This document shows, piece by piece, positions 24,100-36,845 of a DNA stretch of 64,000 bases (position 1 is its first letter; each line of letters begins with the position of its first letter). Made by a program: the position numbers and the translations under genes. The stretch is from Leptospira kirschneri serovar Cynopteri str. 3522 CT (GTDB taxonomy: Bacteria > Spirochaetota > Leptospiria > Leptospirales > Leptospiraceae). A model generated the notes under the pieces. That model was not told where the DNA came from and did not search any database. It saw only the letters and a list, made by a program, of their open reading frames with translations. Location: NCBI RefSeq assembly GCF_000243695.2, contig NZ_AHMN02000008.1, forward strand, positions 210,001 through 274,000, read 5' to 3'.

Positions 24100-24962
24100 A
24101 CGAAACCTGTCCCTGTTGTCAAAAAAAAGACTGGAAATTTCTCTACAATTCAACATTTAAAAATTACAATATTCCAATTTACTTATGCTTAAGTTGTGGT
24201 CTACAAACTCAATATCCTAGACCGGAACCTTCCCAACTATACACGGAGGAATATTATTCCGGTAACGCTAATTTTTCGTACCGTGACGAAAGACAAACCG
24301 AAAAATTTGATCGATACGTTTGGAAAGCCAGAATTAAAAACATTCAAAAATTCAAATCAAATGGAGAATTTTTAGACGTAGGTTGTTCTTTTGGAGGTTT
24401 TTTAAACTGCGCCCAAGAAGCCGGTTTTCAAGTAACAGGAGTGGAAATCTCTTCTTATTCCGCGGAAGTCGCTAAGTCCAGAGGATTAAAGGTATATACG
24501 GGAGAATTTTTAGACGTTGATCTTCCTGAAAATTTTTTTGACGTGATTACTTTGGTAGAAGTGATAGAACACCTTTCTGATCCGGAACAAATTTTTGAAA
24601 AGTTAAATAGAATTCTCAAACCAGGAGGATTGTTACTAATACAAACTGCAAACTTTGAAGGTTGGCAAGCAATCGATGCAGGTGCAAACTATCACTACTA
24701 CCTTCCTGGACATTTTTATTATTATTCGCAATCCAATCTGAAAAAAATTCTTGATCGTTTCGGTTTTAAAGATCCCATCACTTATCTCGGAGTGGATTTT
24801 TCTCTCTTCGCAAAATTACTTAAGTCCAGAGGAAGTTTCAAATCTTGGAATGAATATTGGAAATGGATTCGAATCAGTGTTTATCACTGGAAAAGCAAAC
24901 TCAAAAAACAAAACAGACCTTTGACTTCATCTATGGTTCTGTACAGCTTCAAGGCGGACTGA
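24075..24962 (+). CDS. Zinc-ribbon class I methyltransferase, 295 aa
   Basis: The N-terminal zinc-finger-like part has CPCCQKKD and YLCLSCGLQTQYPRP (four or more Cys in two pairs). The methyltransferase domain follows: GEFLDVGCSFGGFLNCAQE as SAM motif I, FFDVITLVEVIEHLSDPEQI as motif IV, and ILKPGGLLLIQTANFEG. This architecture is common in methyltransferases of sugar and natural-product pathways (C-methyltransferase-like). It overlaps the preceding methyltransferase by 25 nt and is followed 3 nt later by the YihY gene. Confidence 0.87.
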   Translation: MDFSGKTINETCPCCQKKDWKFLYNSTFKNYNIPIYLCLSCGLQTQYPRPEPSQLYTEEYYSGNANFSYRDERQTEKFDRYVWKARIKNIQKFKSNGEFLDVGCSFGGFLNCAQEAGFQVTGVEISSYSAEVAKSRGLKVYTGEFLDVDLPENFFDVITLVEVIEHLSDPEQIFEKLNRILKPGGLLLIQTANFEGWQAIDAGANYHYYLPGHFYYYSQSNLKKILDRFGFKDPITYLGVDFSLFAKLLKSRGSFKSWNEYWKWIRISVYHWKSKLKKQNRPLTSSMVLYSFKAD

Positions 24963-24965
24963 ACA

Positions 24966-27215
<2,250 letters not shown>

Positions 27216-27467
27216 CAAGAATAAGTTGTTTTTTAGGGGCTCAAAAATTTTCAGACACAAGAAGAAATTAAAAACTTCGTTTTACCGATTTTTTATTTAA
27301 AGTTTTATCATTTTGGATATAACATTCAGATGAATGGTAGTATCGTTATATAAATTATAATGTATAGACAAATTGAAACTTCCTAACAACGATATTTCCA
27401 CATTTTTTATCGATGTGTAAATTTTGACATCCCAAAAGCAGAAGGATTCTAAAATTGAAATCGATTT

Positions 27468-27941
27468 TTAAACCTTTTGATCAATTTTTTGATAGGGAGG
27501 AAGATTAGAAGATAAAGACTGATAAATCTGTTCCGCAAGTCCCAAAGAAGAATTAGAAGATAGATTTTTAGAATATTCGTCATAGAGCATATCTTCAAAA
27601 ATTTCTTCCGCGTATCCTCCGTCTATCAAACCGGATTTGTTCACCGTTTTTTTCATCTCGTTTAACATCATTTTTACGAATATGGATTCGAATTCAACAG
27701 AAGCTGAATATAGTTTTTTGCGATACGGATCTGCCGCAATCTCTTCCTGAATGTTATGTGGAAGTTTGATTTCGGAAGAACTCACTTTTCCAGTAAGTTT
27801 TTCGTTAAACTCTTCTCGTAAAACCTCCGGAAAAGCAGACTTGTTCTTATGTTGTTTTTCCAAATTTAGAAGACTTTTTACTTCTGGCTTTTCGATTAGA
27901 TTTAGTTTATTTGAATAATCTTTTATAGAATCAATCATCAT
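27468..27941 (-). CDS. flgJ: FlgJ-like rod-binding protein without muramidase domain, 157 aa
   Basis: Contains the N-terminal rod-binding domain of FlgJ (EFESIFVKMMLNEMKKTVNKSGLIDGGYAEEIFEDMLYDEYSKNLS, read at residues ~85-135). It ends soon after with LAEQIYQSLSS. The C-terminal peptidoglycan hydrolase domain of enterobacterial FlgJ is absent, as in other groups that use a separate enzyme. It acts in periplasmic flagellar rod assembly. It is last in the flgG-A-H-I-J series, and its ATG overlaps the flgI stop (ATGA). Confidence 0.85.
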   Translation of the reverse strand: MMIDSIKDYSNKLNLIEKPEVKSLLNLEKQHKNKSAFPEVLREEFNEKLTGKVSSSEIKLPHNIQEEIAADPYRKKLYSASVEFESIFVKMMLNEMKKTVNKSGLIDGGYAEEIFEDMLYDEYSKNLSSNSSLGLAEQIYQSLSSNLPPYQKIDQKV

Positions 27942-29038
27942 TGTATCTCCAATTCCGCGTGCAGCGCTCCTGATTTTTTTAGGGCTTCTAAAATAGCGAT
28001 GATGTCTTTTGTAGAAGCGCCTACTTTGTTTAAGGCTTCCACCACGTCACCCACGCTTGTAGATTCCTCGATTAAAAAAGAACTTTTAGTGGGTTCTTGT
28101 TCTTTTCCGAGCCAATTACGTCTTCTATTTTTATCCGTTACAGAAAGATTCAAACCAGAACGAGAAACCGCAACTTCTTCGATCGTAATATTACCTCCCA
28201 TCACGATCACTCCGGTTCTTTCGTTAATAACTACTTTAGGTTTTACTTGTGTTTCCACGGTCAAATTTTCGATGTCGCTTAACAAAGTTAGGAACGCATC
28301 CGATTTATTTTCGAAACTTTTTCCGAGAACGATATTAATTTCGGAAGGAGAAATAGGAACTACAGACTCAGGTCCAATTCCGTGTTTTCCCGGAAGAATA
28401 GAACGGATTTTTGAGACGATCGCGTTTAATGTAGTAAAGTCTTGATTTTCAAGTTGTATCTGAACTCTTTCGGAAGCGTAAAAATTCTGATCTAACTCCT
28501 GTTCGACGATCGCCCCACCGTGAACTACCCCTACCGTTTTTTTATTTCCTCTGGAACTAATTCCACGCTCCTGTTCTTGTCTGCCTCCGAATGAAATCAC
28601 TCCAGAAGCAACCGCATAAGTTTTATCTCCAGCGGTTTTTAAAGGAGATTGTAAAAGAACTCCACCTTCCAAAGACTTAGCGTCTCCGATAGACGAAACT
28701 ACAACGTTTAACTTATCTCCTTTCCTAGAATAAGTTGGTATCGTAGCCGTAATTAAAACAGAAGCGATGTTTCTAGTCTGGTCCGGTTTAAGATTGGCTT
28801 CTACTCCCAAATTCTTTAAATAATTTTTCATACTTTCAGACGTAAAAGGAGTTTTACTATCTCCCGTTCCGGGAAGACCTACCACAATACCGTAACCGGT
28901 AATTTGATTTTCCCGAACCCCTTCAATTCTTGCAATATCCTTCAACCTAAACTCGGCGGAGTTTAAGGAAAAAACAGTCCCTAAAAAAATAAAACCGCTC
29001 GAAAAGAACATGCAAAAAATAGAATATTTAGATTTCAT
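27938..29038 (-). CDS. flgI: Flagellar P-ring protein FlgI, 366 aa
   Basis: P-ring subunit in the periplasm. The signal peptide (FCMFFSSGFIFLGTVFSLNSA) is followed by the family's opening FRLKDIARIEGVRENQITGY, GIVVGLPGTGDS, then SVLITATIPTYSRKGDKLNV, VSSIGDAKSLEGGVLLQSPL and VVINERTGVIVMGGNITI. The end is VVEALNKVGASTKDIIAILEALKKSGALHAEL, exactly as expected. Length is standard. The start overlaps the flgH stop by ATGA, and the end overlaps the flgJ start. Confidence 0.95.
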   Translation of the reverse strand: MKSKYSIFCMFFSSGFIFLGTVFSLNSAEFRLKDIARIEGVRENQITGYGIVVGLPGTGDSKTPFTSESMKNYLKNLGVEANLKPDQTRNIASVLITATIPTYSRKGDKLNVVVSSIGDAKSLEGGVLLQSPLKTAGDKTYAVASGVISFGGRQEQERGISSRGNKKTVGVVHGGAIVEQELDQNFYASERVQIQLENQDFTTLNAIVSKIRSILPGKHGIGPESVVPISPSEINIVLGKSFENKSDAFLTLLSDIENLTVETQVKPKVVINERTGVIVMGGNITIEEVAVSRSGLNLSVTDKNRRRNWLGKEQEPTKSSFLIEESTSVGDVVEALNKVGASTKDIIAILEALKKSGALHAELEIQ

Positions 29039-29700
29039 TGTGATTCTCCCAAAAGTCTGTTCAGTTGGTTCAGAATCAGTTTTTGTTTTTCTTCTTCCGA
29101 AAGTTCCGCCTTAGTGGTAACGGAACCGTCTGGATTGGTAATCGTTTTGATAGAAATTGGCGGACTTACTTGCTGAGGTTTGATCTTACCATTAAAATTT
29201 AACTGAAGATTTGCGATTTTATCGGAATCGATAGATAAATCCTTCTCCACAAATTCGGGAGAAACGGTTCCGGATAAAAGAAGACTGTTTTCTTCTCCAT
29301 TGATCACGTTTACTTTTTGTCCTTGAACGGTCAAAAGTCCCGTGTTCGGATCGATCGCAGTCACTAAAACCGTCAGATTTCCCTTTATCTTTCCGATAGA
29401 TTTGATCTTTCCCTTATTTTTACGGGTGATCGTACGATCGTTGTTATACGAAGGCATATCCGGAATGATCTTTTTATCAGGCATCGCTTTTAAAGTCAGA
29501 GTTTCATCCGCATTGGATTCTAGTTCAAATTCTGCTTGAAGTCCGTTTCTGATTTTAACGTAAAGAGTAGAACCCACTTTCATACTCTGACGCACAGAAT
29601 ACGGATTTTTATCCGTCCAAAGCGAAGATTCCTGGGCGTTTAAAGAAAAGTTATTCCCTAAAAAAAACAAACAGGAAAAAAAAGTCGCAAAATACGTCAT
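29035..29700 (-). CDS. flgH: Flagellar L-ring protein FlgH, about 221 aa from the signal peptide
   Basis: L-ring family protein. From the ATG at 29700 it has a signal peptide (MTYFATFFSCLFFLGNNFSLNA) and then SLWTDKNPYSVRQSMKVGSTLYVKI. The FlgH core shows KNKGKIKSIGKIKGNLTVLV, LLTVQGQKVNVINGEENSLLLSG and VSPEFVEKDLSIDSDKIANL, and the protein ends in an extra ~50-residue tail with LSEEEKQKLILNQLNRLL. The reading frame stays open another 100 codons to an ATG at 30000 that overlaps the flgA stop (ATGA). That start would bury the signal peptide, so the shorter form is preferred. No clear lipobox is seen, although FlgH is usually a lipoprotein. Confidence 0.82.
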   Translation of the reverse strand: MTYFATFFSCLFFLGNNFSLNAQESSLWTDKNPYSVRQSMKVGSTLYVKIRNGLQAEFELESNADETLTLKAMPDKKIIPDMPSYNNDRTITRKNKGKIKSIGKIKGNLTVLVTAIDPNTGLLTVQGQKVNVINGEENSLLLSGTVSPEFVEKDLSIDSDKIANLQLNFNGKIKPQQVSPPISIKTITNPDGSVTTKAELSEEEKQKLILNQLNRLLGESQ

Positions 29701-30000
29701 AGAAATTTTTATATCTACAATATTAAGTTTTTCTAAATAGTATTTCAGATTAACATCTACGTAAATCAAAGAACTTTTTTGAAATTTAGAAATCAAGTTC
29801 GTTAAACTACAATTTGTTGAACAATCTTTTAAAGAAATCCCCAGTTTTTGGCGTAGGCTTTTTAAAATTGATAAAAAGAACACAATGTATTTTCTGTCAG
29901 TCAGTCGTTCTATAAACTTTAAATTAAGAAAAAAACTACTTAATATATTCGTGTCTAAAATTCCAGAAGTCGGAGCTACGTTTCTTTTATAGATTTTCAT
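29701..30000 (-). other. 100-codon in-frame extension upstream of flgH
   Basis: Open frame starting with ATG at 30000, coupled by ATGA to the end of flgA, and reading through to the flgH signal peptide without a stop (begins MKIYKRNVAPTSGILDTNIL). It is rich in Leu, Lys and Cys and resembles no flagellar domain. It may be a separate small protein whose stop was lost, a leader, or an authentic long FlgH start. Confidence 0.35.
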
Positions 30001-30887
30001 TCCGTGATCACCGTATTCTTATCTACTACTTTCGCTTTCATTTGGTTTTCTCTGGAATGAGTCGTAACCTGAACTTCTTCTCCAATATTTCCGGAACTAA
30101 GAGCTTTTACTTTTGTTTTGAGGGCTAGACTTCCTTTATGATAGATCATCAGAATTTCTCCTCCTCTTTGAACGTCTTGAATTTTACGAACGTGTTTTTT
30201 ACGAAAGATTTCACCTTCATTCATATTTTTTAAAAGAGTGGAACCCAAAAGTTCGTTTCCGGGAGAATCTAAAATTTCTTCCGAAGTAAATATTTCCTCT
30301 TCTTGAAAATCTTCCTTCGTAATTTTGATCCCTTGGTTTAAAGAACGTTTAGACTTTAAAACCGTCACCATCTGTTCCACTTGAAAACGAATTCTCAAAG
30401 TATGCACTTTCTGATTTTGAAAAAAAATTTCTAAGGAAGCCATAATCTGCCCCGGATGCAAACGGGAAGGAAGATTGGCCCATCTAAGATCCACTCCTTC
30501 CAAAGGGACCTTTGTATCTCCGGATATAAACGTTAGACGAAATTCTTCATTTGGATGTTTTTTTTTGATCTCTTCCGAAAGAGATTCTGCGATTTCGCCA
30601 GGTTCCAGAGAATGATTCAAAGGAAGTACTAGAGTTTTTTTTCCAGTAACGATCGGATTCAAATCCTCGTAAACTTTTAGGACGTCTTTAGAATCTACGA
30701 ATACCGGACGTTTTAGATTGTTCAAAAGAATTCTATCTTCTAAACCTTCCGGGACACGTGCAACAGAAGAAAGGCGGACTACCTCTCCTTCTATAATCGT
30801 TTTTCCTTTTAGATAAATACCTGATGTTCTCCCCCAAAGAGGAAAAAAGGTAATAATTATAAAAAGGAAAATTCGAAAAAGATTCAT
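29997..30887 (-). CDS. flgA: Flagellar basal-body P-ring formation chaperone FlgA, 296 aa
   Basis: Periplasmic chaperone for P-ring assembly. The signal peptide (FRIFLFIIITFFPLWG) is followed by an N-terminal region with VVRLSSVARVPEG and RPVFVDS. The SAF-type C-terminal domain is VVTVLKSKRSLNQGIKITKEDFQ, LLGSTLLKNMNEGEIFRKKHV, then GGEILMIYHKGSLALKTKVKALSSGNIGEEVQV (written here in pieces; the GNIGE-like element before the final beta-hairpin is typical). It overlaps downstream by ATGA and lies 18 nt after flgG. Confidence 0.88.
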   Translation of the reverse strand: MNLFRIFLFIIITFFPLWGRTSGIYLKGKTIIEGEVVRLSSVARVPEGLEDRILLNNLKRPVFVDSKDVLKVYEDLNPIVTGKKTLVLPLNHSLEPGEIAESLSEEIKKKHPNEEFRLTFISGDTKVPLEGVDLRWANLPSRLHPGQIMASLEIFFQNQKVHTLRIRFQVEQMVTVLKSKRSLNQGIKITKEDFQEEEIFTSEEILDSPGNELLGSTLLKNMNEGEIFRKKHVRKIQDVQRGGEILMIYHKGSLALKTKVKALSSGNIGEEVQVTTHSRENQMKAKVVDKNTVITE

Positions 30888-30905
30888 TAGAAATTTATAA
30901 AACTC

Positions 30906-31703
30906 TTATCTCTTAAGAGAAATTGCCGTGGATAACATGTTATCCGAAGTTTGAATCGCTTTGGAATTGGACTCGTAGGCTCTTTGTGCTACGATCATAG
31001 CCACCATCTCTTCTACGATCTTTACGTTACTCATTTCTAAAAACCCCTGTAGAACGTTTCCAAATCCTTCCATTCCAGGAGTTCCGGGAATTTCAGGACC
31101 GGAAGCTACGGTTTCTTGAAATAAGTTCTTTCCAATTGCTTGTAACCCGGCGGGGTTTACAAAACGATACAATTCCACCTGTCCGATTACGATAGGACGA
31201 ATGTCGGCTCCTACCTTTACGGTGACTTCTCCCTGTTCCGAAATCATAAGTGTGTTTAGGATCGCACCTTCAGGAAGAATCAGAGGTGGTTCTAAAAGAT
31301 ATCCGTTAGACGTCACAACTTGCTGATTCGAATCTATCTTAAAAGATCCGTCTCTCGTAAAAGCGAAACTTCCATCCGGCATCTGGATTTTGAAAAACCC
31401 CATTTCTCCGGTAATCGCCATATCCAATTTGTTACCAGTCGCTTGAAAAGAACCAATTTCAAAAAGTTTTTGAGAAGCGGCTGCTCTTACACCGTGACCT
31501 ACGTTCACTCCCGTTGGAATCTCACTTACGGAAGTAGCTGGAGTTCCGGCCAAAACCTGATGTTGATAAACTAAATCTTCAAAATCGGCTCGATTCTTTT
31601 TGAATCCGGTCGTATTTACGTTTGCTAGATTATTTGAAATTGTATCGATATGAAACTGCTGGGCGATCATCCCAGTAGCAGCCGTCCAAAGTGAGCGCAT
31701 CAT
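30906..31703 (-). CDS. flgG: Flagellar distal rod protein FlgG, 265 aa
   Basis: The start MMRSLWTAATGMIAQQFHID with TISNNLANVNTTGFKKNRADFEDL is the classic FlgG opening. The protein continues FQATGNKLDMAITGEMGFFKI and PDGSFAFTRDGSFKID, and ends NVKIVEEMVAMIVAQRAYES, SNSKAIQTSDNMLSTAISLKR (two adjacent segments). GGAAGAGGG precedes the ATG at 31703. The open frame extends 41 codons further to 31826 without family resemblance. It is the first gene of the operon. Confidence 0.95.
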   Translation of the reverse strand: MMRSLWTAATGMIAQQFHIDTISNNLANVNTTGFKKNRADFEDLVYQHQVLAGTPATSVSEIPTGVNVGHGVRAAASQKLFEIGSFQATGNKLDMAITGEMGFFKIQMPDGSFAFTRDGSFKIDSNQQVVTSNGYLLEPPLILPEGAILNTLMISEQGEVTVKVGADIRPIVIGQVELYRFVNPAGLQAIGKNLFQETVASGPEIPGTPGMEGFGNVLQGFLEMSNVKIVEEMVAMIVAQRAYESNSKAIQTSDNMLSTAISLKR

Positions 31704-31854
31704 TTTTAGGTAACCCTCTTCCTTTTTAAAGTTCGGCCGATTTTGAAATTTGATGAAGAGCAAACCTTTTGTTTTTAAAGAAAAAGAGACAGAATTTACA
31801 AAAAGTACAAGTCGTTTCAAGTGCAAAAATAAGACGTAAACGAATCCTAGTTTA

Positions 31855-31997
31855 GAGTGAGTTCGAATTTTCTAAAAGTATGAGTTCCCACATTTTTAGA
31901 ATTATCGTAAAATCAGTGTTTGTTTTAGTTTTTCGAACGATCCTAAAGATTGAGTTTCATAAAAATATGGAAACTCATACAGAAATTATAATAATAA
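31855..31997. repeat. Short palindrome and IS982-type end fragments
   Basis: GAGTGAGTTCGAATTTTCTA and TATGAGTTCCCACATTTTTA, the latter almost the same as 17962-17985 including the following AATTATCGTAAAATC. Upstream of the flagellar operon. Confidence 0.5.
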
Positions 31998-32593
<596 letters not shown>

Positions 32594-32599
32594 ATAAAA

Positions 32600-32830
32600 G
32601 AATACTACTGATCTCTATAAAATTGAGTACCGTTAATTCTATCATAAAACGCTGATTCTATGTAAAATATTAGGTACTTTATTATATAGTTATGAGTAAA
32701 AACTATAAATCGCTCAATAGAACAGTTTTTGTGGAAACTACCACTTCTTGTCGGGGATTCTAAGGTTTTATTGATCTCTATAAAATTGAGCACACTTAAA
32801 TGTCTATCATAAAGTATGACTTTACGCAAA
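32600..32830. repeat. AATTGAGTA-type repeat, two copies
   Basis: 32600-32700 is an almost exact inverted copy of 2690-2800 (GATCTCTATAAAATTGAGTA, TGTAAAATATTAGGTACTTT). A second, more diverged copy is at 32760-32830 (TTGATCTCTATAAAATTGAG). Confidence 0.75.
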
Positions 32831-32882
32831 TAATCGATTATAAATTAAAAATATAGTATATAATAAAATTAAAATGTTTAAA

Positions 32883-34064
<1,182 letters not shown>

Positions 34065-34308
34065 CCTTCACTCGAATTTTCCTCTGAAGAAAAAAGAACC
34101 TCTTACTAATTACTTAAAGCTATAGAATCGAGTATGATCGTCGAGATATACAAGTTCGTTCTTTTTTCTAAAGCGACATAGATTTTCTATGTTCAATTTG
34201 TAGAATGTATTGGAATAAACTCATAATACCTTTGATGAGTTTTTGTAGTAAGAAAAAATTTTCTGAAAATATTAGATCTTTACGATCTTATGGAATTACG
34301 ATTTCAAA

Positions 34309-34581
34309 TCATTCCGGAAAAGATTCAAAACAAAGGGTTCTTTCTTTTAGAAAAGAATGAAACTGTCTATGAGAAGCACAATCTTCTTCGGTGCTAATAA
34401 AGTAGTCGTACCCGCCGCCGGTCATTTTAATTCTACAACATCCTTGAACAGTTGATTTAGAAGAAGCAGCCGAATTTTTATCCGGTTCCTTTTTTTCCGT
34501 TTCCTTGGCAAATACAGTACCGCAAAAAATAAATATGACCCATAACGTCATCCATCTTTTAAAATCGAATTCTATTTTCAT
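34309..34581 (-). CDS. Small Cys-containing exported protein, 90 aa
   Basis: Signal peptide (WMTLWVIFIFCGTVFA) followed by a Lys/Glu/Ser linker and a compact domain with GCCRIKMTGGGYDYFISTE, EDCASHRQ and TLCFES. Four Cys residues could form disulfides in the periplasm. GGTGA lies about 8 nt before the ATG. Family unknown to me. Confidence 0.6.
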   Translation of the reverse strand: MKIEFDFKRWMTLWVIFIFCGTVFAKETEKKEPDKNSAASSKSTVQGCCRIKMTGGGYDYFISTEEDCASHRQFHSFLKERTLCFESFPE

Positions 34582-34630
34582 TGTAAAATCACCATAAAAT
34601 TAAACGGCAATGATTTCAAATCTTCTTTTT

Positions 34631-35151
34631 TAACGTGAGCAGGGCATAAGAAAACCGGGCGAATCCAGCTCTTTAGCGAGCGGGACCGCGCTTTCAGTCC
34701 CATTCAATAAATTGCATGAAGGAAACGTAATGCAATATTTCGTCTTTAGATTCAATATAGAACGCGATCCATAGTGAGCGTTCTACTGAGTTTCAAACGC
34801 GATCCATAGTGAGCGTTCTACTGAGTTTCAAACGCGATCCATAGTGAGCGTTCTACTGAGTTTCAAACGCGATCCATAGTGAGCGTTCTACTGAGTTTCA
34901 AACGCGATCCATAGTGAGCGTTCTACTGAGTTTCAAACGCGATCCATAGTGAGCGTTCTACTGAGTTTCAAACGCGATCCATAGTGAGCGTTCTACTGAG
35001 TTTCAAACGCGATCCATAGTGAGCGTTCTACTGAGTTTCAAACGCGATCCATAGAGAGCGTTCTATTGAGTTCAGAAAGTGAGACGCTTTAGTTTGAGGA
35101 AAGCGTTTTGCTAAAGTTCCTCGCATCGATTCTTTTCGTGTTAATTTACGT
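34631..35151. repeat. Mosaic repeat element with IS982-like ends, VNTR-bearing copy
   Basis: Left end TAACGTGAGCAGGGCATAAG, then CGGGCGAATCCAGCTCTTTA and AATAAATTGCATGAAGGAAA. The right end CTCGCATCGATTCTTTTCGT leads into a degraded terminal repeat. The inner part is expanded into a 35-bp tandem array (34761-35075). Confidence 0.8.
34761..35075. repeat. 35-bp tandem repeat, eight perfect units plus one variant
   Basis: Units begin AACGCGATCCATAGTGAGCG and end TTCTACTGAGTTTCA. They start at 34761, 34796, 34831, 34866, 34901, 34936, 34971 and 35006 with no differences, followed by a variant unit at 35041 (ATAGAGAGCG, TTCTATTGAG). There are no spacers, so it is not CRISPR. Such arrays are typical variable-number loci in L. 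interrogans. Confidence 0.95.
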
Positions 35152-35517
35152 TTTTTAAAACTTGATTTCACTAATAATAGTATCTTATTCCGAAACGAAC
35201 TGCTTTTTTAAGGAAGATATTGTATTTTAACTTTTTCCAATAACGTATAGTATCCTTTTCATACGTCTTTTTATTCAGAACTATAAAATAAAGACCGAGT
35301 ATTTTAAGCTGAAACAGTACTTTGCATCAAAAATTTAAGACACTCAATTTTATAAGGATCTCTGTAGAGAAAATTTTAACGCTCTATTCATTATAAGCTC
35401 TCGTTCAGTTTCAAAAAGCTCTCTAAATAAATCTTAAAAATTAGGAAATAAATTGCAATTCTGAATCTTCTATGAATACTGAAATATTCATTTTAATTTT
35501 TTAGGAACGTTATCTTG
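35152..35517. repeat. AATTGAGTA-type repeat remnant in gap
   Basis: 35278-35375 shows ATAAAATAAAGACCGAGTAT, TTGCATCAAAAATTTAAGAC and ACTCAATTTTATAAGGATCT, a diverged copy of the family at 2690. Nothing else seen before the gene at 35518. Confidence 0.5.
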
Positions 35518-36534
35518 ATGAAATCTTTCACACACTCTCTACAAAACGTTATTCAATACAAAGTTTCACTTTTAGTTCTATTTCTTCTTTTGCCCCGTTT
35601 AATTTTTGGAGAAACGATTCTTTTTAAATCTGGAGAAAGAGCTTATGGAACCGTAATCGATCAAGATCCGGAAACGGTTACAATCATTCGCGACGGAAAG
35701 AGAATTAAATTAGGAAAATTTAAAATTCTTAAAATCATTTTCAAAGAAATCAAAGACGAACAAGAAATCGCCAAAATTATAGAAATCGAAAAAAAGAAAC
35801 TGAATAAAGAGGGTAAAAAAAGCGATAAAGAAGAACAACTAGACACGATCTACCTCGAACAGATGATTAAAGAGAATAGTTACAAAATCGTTCAGAAACG
35901 TTTAGCGTTACTGGAAAAATATCTAGAAGAGAGAGACGGTGACTGGGAAAGTTATATTACCGCAAAAAGAAATCCTTGGGAACCGGTTTGGAAATCAGCG
36001 ATTCTTCCTGGTTGGGGTCACAACACGATGAGACAAAACGGCTGGGGTGTTAGCTATTCCACTTTGTTCTTTGTTTCCTTATTTTCTTACTTTGGACTGG
36101 ATGCCGCCGAAAAAGATAGGGCAAAAGCATACGATAAGAAGATAGAAAAAATCATAGGACAACAATTTACTACAGACCTACTTTTAGGTTCGAACACTTC
36201 TACGGTAATTTCTCCCGAACTCAATCTGGTTTTTGAATTTAATACTTTACGAAATTTGAATTCTCTCAACTCGATTCGTTCCGACGAAGGAGACTACAAA
36301 AAAGCAAAACATACCGCGGCTGGAGTTGCTATTGGAATCTATCTGATTCAATTGACACACTCATACTTTACCGGAAAAACCTGGGCACAAAATAACATAA
36401 TTCAAACTCCTACAGGAGAAAATGTTTCAGAAGGTTTTGGAGTGAGAGGTAATCCTCTGGTTTCCAAAGAAATTACTGGTGGTGTAAAAAGTATAGACGT
36501 AGGTGGACAAATGCTCTATACAATTTTTTTCTAA
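35518..36534 (+). CDS. Exported hypothetical protein with DUF5683-like domain, 338 aa
   Basis: A signal peptide (YKVSLLVLFLLLPRLIFGE) is followed by a small Sm-like/SH3-like beta segment (ILFKSGERAYGTVIDQDPET, TIIRDGKRIKLGKFKILKI). A Lys/Glu-rich helical stretch with coiled-coil character (residues ~85-140) comes next. Then PWEPVWKSAILPGWGHNTMR matches the LPG-G opening of DUF5683-type proteins, with two hydrophobic helices (YSTLFFVSLFSYFGLDAAE and HTAAGVAIGIYLIQLTHSYF). The ATG at 35518 follows AGGAACG. Function unknown; an envelope location is inferred. Confidence 0.78.
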   Translation: MKSFTHSLQNVIQYKVSLLVLFLLLPRLIFGETILFKSGERAYGTVIDQDPETVTIIRDGKRIKLGKFKILKIIFKEIKDEQEIAKIIEIEKKKLNKEGKKSDKEEQLDTIYLEQMIKENSYKIVQKRLALLEKYLEERDGDWESYITAKRNPWEPVWKSAILPGWGHNTMRQNGWGVSYSTLFFVSLFSYFGLDAAEKDRAKAYDKKIEKIIGQQFTTDLLLGSNTSTVISPELNLVFEFNTLRNLNSLNSIRSDEGDYKKAKHTAAGVAIGIYLIQLTHSYFTGKTWAQNNIIQTPTGENVSEGFGVRGNPLVSKEITGGVKSIDVGGQMLYTIFF

Positions 36535-36845
36535 TATTCACTACTCTAACATATAAAAGAATACTATAAACTTTTTCTAAAAAGTTAGAATATGGGATTT
36601 CGCTCATCAATCGAAATAACGTAATTCATGAGAAATTCTTAAAATCTCAAAGTCACAGATATAAAAAAAATTTATACCAAAAGTTCATTCTAGGTTTTTA
36701 CTAATCCCTATTAAATTGAGTAATGTAAATTTTTAATGCAAAACACTGTTTTAGCCCAAAATACCGGGATTTTATTTTATAGCTCCGAGTAAAAAAATCT
36801 AAAATTCTTTTCGAAAACAGTTCCTAAAGGTAGAATGGTTTTTGT
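36535..36845. repeat. AATTGAGTA-type repeat in gap
   Basis: 36690-36800 contains TTTTTACTAATCCCTATTAA, ATTGAGTAATGTAAATTTTT, CAAAACACTGTTTTAGCCCA and AAAATACCGGG, a diverged inverted copy of the family. No gene. Confidence 0.5.

Noticed and set aside
31704..31826. 41-codon N-terminal extension of FlgG
   Set aside because: FlgG begins at MMRSLWTAATGM with GGAAGAGGG upstream; the extension has no similarity.
34761..35075. Regular repeat array resembling CRISPR
   Set aside because: The 35-bp units follow one another with no spacers and no cas genes are near; it is a plain tandem repeat.
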